From contig CAIXEV010000014.1 of the NCBI GenBank assembly GCA_903918555.1, positions 1 through 7,512 of the forward strand: a stretch of 7,512 bases of DNA. Direction: 5' to 3'. Origin of the DNA: an uncultured bacterium. Its GTDB lineage: Bacteria > Planctomycetota > Phycisphaerae > Phycisphaerales > SM1A02. Below the pieces are notes generated by a model. That model ran no database searches. It was given only the letters and a program-made list of their open reading frames with translations, and was not told the origin of the DNA. Every line of letters begins with the position of its first letter. Position 1 is the first letter of the stretch. Positions 6,176 through 7,512 of the stretch are shown one piece after another. The translations under genes were made by a program, and so were the position numbers.

Positions 6176-7208
6176 CGGCCGCGCCACCGCGCGGAACGGC
6201 CCGTTGCGCCGTCAGCCGCACCGCCAGCTCGATCGCCGCCTTCATCGATCCTTCGCTCGCCTGGTTGCGCCCGGCGATGCCGAAGGCCGTGCCGTGATCG
6301 GGGCTCGTGCGCACAAGCGGAAGCCCGAGCGTCACATTCACGGCCTTGTCCCAGCCGAGCAGCTTCACCGGAATCAGGCCTTGGTCGTGGTACATCGCGA
6401 CCACGAGGTCCCACGAGCCTGCGGCAGCATCGATGAAGATCGTGTCGCCTGAGAACGGTCCATGCACATCGATGCCGTGGCTGCGCGCGAGGTCGATCGC
6501 GGGCCTGATGACGCGGATCTCCTCGTCGCCGAAGAGGCCGTTCTCGCCGGCGTGCGGGTTGAGGCCGCAGACGGCGATCTTCGGCTTCGCGATGCCGAGC
6601 TCGAGGCACATCTCGTGGCCAAGCACGATCGGCTCGTGCACGCGGCCGATCGTGAGCAGGTTGCGCAGCTCCATCAGCGGCACATGCGTGGTCGCGAGCA
6701 CGACCTTGAGCCGCGGCGAGACGAACGCCATCGCCTGGCGCTTCGCCTTGGTGCGCGCGGCGAAGAGCTCGGTGTGCCCGGGCCAGCGGAAGCCGGCCAT
6801 GCTCCACGACTCCTTCGAGATGGGCGCCGTGACGATCGCGTCGAGGCGCCGCGGGTCGCCCGAGGGGCGCAGCGCGTCGGTGATCGCCTCCTCGACGAAG
6901 GTCTTGGACGCGAGTCCGCCGAGCTTCGATGGTTCATGCGTGCTGCCGAGCGTGGACGCGACGCCGTAGTCGATGACGGTGAGATCGCCGAGCACCATGC
7001 TGCCGTCGCGAGCGTGGTCGATCGACGAGCGGAACCAGGTCGGGTGCACATTCGCGCGGTCGGCCGCGGCGAGAAGCAGTTCGTTGTCGCCGTAGATCAC
7101 GAAGCGCGCGGACCCACGCAGCGCGGGATCTCCGAGCGCCTTCACGACGACCTCGGGCCCGATGCCGAGCGGGTCGCCCATGGTGATGCCGACGAGTGGC
7201 TTGGCCAT
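6165..7208 (-). CDS. pdxA: 4-hydroxythreonine-4-phosphate dehydrogenase
   Basis: The product has 347 residues, near the usual length of ~330. PdxA oxidises 4-phosphooxy-L-threonine with NAD(P)+ to a product that decarboxylates spontaneously; PdxJ then uses it to make pyridoxine 5'-phosphate. It is a cytoplasmic dimer needing a divalent metal. Hallmarks in order are ITMGDPLGIGPE (8-19), TAPISKE (127-133), GHTE (144-147), ATTHVPL (172-178), CGLNPHAGENGLFGDEE (214-230), GPFSGDTIF (250-258), AMYHDQGLIPVK (271-282) and NVTLGLPLVRTSPDHGTAFG (291-310). By alignment from memory to E. coli PdxA, H175, H219 and H274 are the metal ligands; all are present, so it looks active. The start ATG at 7208 sits directly before the conserved N-terminus, with only a weak TAGAG upstream. 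A PdxA2-type role on four-carbon acid phosphates cannot be excluded. pdxJ is not in this window. Confidence 0.95.
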   Translation of the reverse strand: MAKPLVGITMGDPLGIGPEVVVKALGDPALRGSARFVIYGDNELLLAAADRANVHPTWFRSSIDHARDGSMVLGDLTVIDYGVASTLGSTHEPSKLGGLASKTFVEEAITDALRPSGDPRRLDAIVTAPISKESWSMAGFRWPGHTELFAARTKAKRQAMAFVSPRLKVVLATTHVPLMELRNLLTIGRVHEPIVLGHEMCLELGIAKPKIAVCGLNPHAGENGLFGDEEIRVIRPAIDLARSHGIDVHGPFSGDTIFIDAAAGSWDLVVAMYHDQGLIPVKLLGWDKAVNVTLGLPLVRTSPDHGTAFGIAGRNQASEGSMKAAIELAVRLTAQRAVPRGGAAVSG

Positions 7209-7239
7209 CGGCTCTAGGGTAGCGGGTGATGGGGTGGCG

Positions 7240-7270
7240 ACGGGACCGCCGCGAATGGCGGTGGCCCCGT
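7240..7270. repeat. Hairpin in the probable pdxA leader or promoter
   Basis: ACGGGACCGCC (7240-7250) pairs with GGCGGT (7257-7262) and CCCGT (7266-7270), leaving a 3-nt bulge and a 6-nt loop. It lies 31 bp upstream of the pdxA start codon. Confidence 0.5.
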
Positions 7271-7308
7271 GATTCGCGTGTTCGCTTGTTTTGTGCTGCT
7301 GGCGGGAC

Positions 7309-7323
7309 CGGCCCTTCGGGCCG
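7309..7323. repeat. Short hairpin with TTC loop
   Basis: CGGCCC (7309-7314) and GGGCCG (7318-7323) form a perfect 6-bp stem around TTC. Confidence 0.5.
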
Positions 7324-7356
7324 CGCTGTCGACGCTTCGGATGGTTCTGCTAGCAC

Positions 7357-7373
7357 TGCTTGCTTCGCAAGCA
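7357..7373. repeat. Hairpin with TTC loop
   Basis: TGCTTGC (7357-7363) and GCAAGCA (7367-7373) form a perfect 7-bp stem around TTC, the same loop as the hairpin at 7309-7323. Confidence 0.55.
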
Positions 7374-7381
7374 CGTGGCAC

Positions 7382-7404
7382 CCGCCGCTCCGGGGGAGCG
7401 GCGG
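7382..7404. repeat. Strong GC hairpin bordering the tandem repeat
   Basis: CCGCCGCTCC (7382-7391) and GGAGCGGCGG (7395-7404) form a perfect 10-bp stem around GGG. Its right arm runs into the first 48-bp repeat unit. No T-run follows on either side, so it is not a typical intrinsic terminator. Confidence 0.6.
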
Positions 7405-7512
7405 CGTCTTGGGTGGAGATGTCACAGATCGCCGCCGACGACAGGCCGGCGGCGTCTTGTGTGGGGATGTCACGGGTCGCCTCTGACGACAGGGCGGCGG
7501 CGTGGTGTGTGG
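7400..7512. repeat. 48-bp tandem repeat, at least 2.3 copies, continuing beyond the window
   Basis: Units are 7400-7447, 7448-7495 and a partial one from 7496. The first two match at 41 of 48 positions, and the 17 visible bases of the third match the second at 15. Each begins GGCGGCGT and the full units share GATGTCAC and GACGACAGG. In unit 1, CGCCGCC (7430-7436) pairs with GGCGGCG (7448-7454), so stems bridge unit boundaries. Confidence 0.75.

Larger units (their letters stand above)
7209..7512. other. Gene-free stretch upstream of pdxA, rich in hairpins and repeats
   Basis: I see no convincing gene here. One minus-strand frame stays open through it into pdxA in another frame, but it is low in complexity, made of Pro/Arg/Thr-rich repeat translation, and resembles no protein. 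The stretch should include the pdxA promoter, yet no clear -10/-35 pair is visible. It holds four separate hairpins (7240-7404) and the start of a 48-bp-period repeat. Confidence 0.6.

Noticed and set aside
5191..6297. A 368-codon plus-strand frame overlapping the GYF_2/DUF4870 gene
   Set aside because: It is Arg/Ala/His-rich with no motif, while the frame at 5486 gives three recognisable domains.
6934..7473. Minus-strand open frame overlapping the pdxA start and the repeats
   Set aside because: It is rich in Pro, Arg and Thr from repeat translation and overlaps the strongly supported pdxA in another frame.
7400..7512. 48-bp periodic repeat considered as CRISPR repeat plus spacer
   Set aside because: Similarity runs across the whole unit, so there is no variable spacer portion.

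Overview
This high-G+C bacterial window most resembles Planctomycetota, probably a Phycisphaerae-like member. The main clue is a secreted protein with a PEP-CTERM-like tail (PAPAG motif, hydrophobic stretch, terminal arginine run). The GYF_2 / zinc-ribbon / DUF4870 protein and the family of membrane proteins on the left also fit. Taxonomy is inferred from protein style only; there is no rRNA or other marker here.

Layout. Bases 1-4330 hold five tightly packed plus-strand genes, apparently one operon that enters from the left. They are: the C-terminal part of a protein with a barrel-sandwich (biotinyl/lipoyl-like) region and a KOW-like C-terminus; a signal-peptide-bearing, membrane-anchored protein that I tentatively place in the DUF6754 family; a six-helix membrane protein; a protein with a soluble domain held between two terminal membrane helices; and a seven-helix membrane protein. 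None has a function I can name. Together they look like subunits of one uncharacterised inner-membrane complex. A weak hairpin follows the last gene.

Bases 4436-5212 (minus strand) encode a PEP-CTERM-like exported protein. The region ahead of its signal-peptide core carries a 9-bp tandem repeat, read as Gly-Val-His. A 273-bp divergent intergenic region follows, with an AT-rich island and a small TGTGA/TCACA dyad. The plus-strand gene at 5486-6175 encodes a GYF_2, zinc-ribbon and DUF4870 membrane protein. It converges on, and overlaps by 11 bp, a well-preserved pdxA (minus strand, 6165-7208), an enzyme of the DXP-dependent pyridoxal-5'-phosphate pathway.

Bases 7209-7512 contain no convincing gene. 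They hold a chain of hairpins and the start of a 48-bp-period tandem repeat that runs out of the window.

The best candidate for an undescribed system is the five-gene membrane cluster. The GVH repeat in the signal-peptide n-region and the right-end repeat are secondary points of interest. No CRISPR array, transposase, tRNA, rRNA or recognised defence gene is visible.
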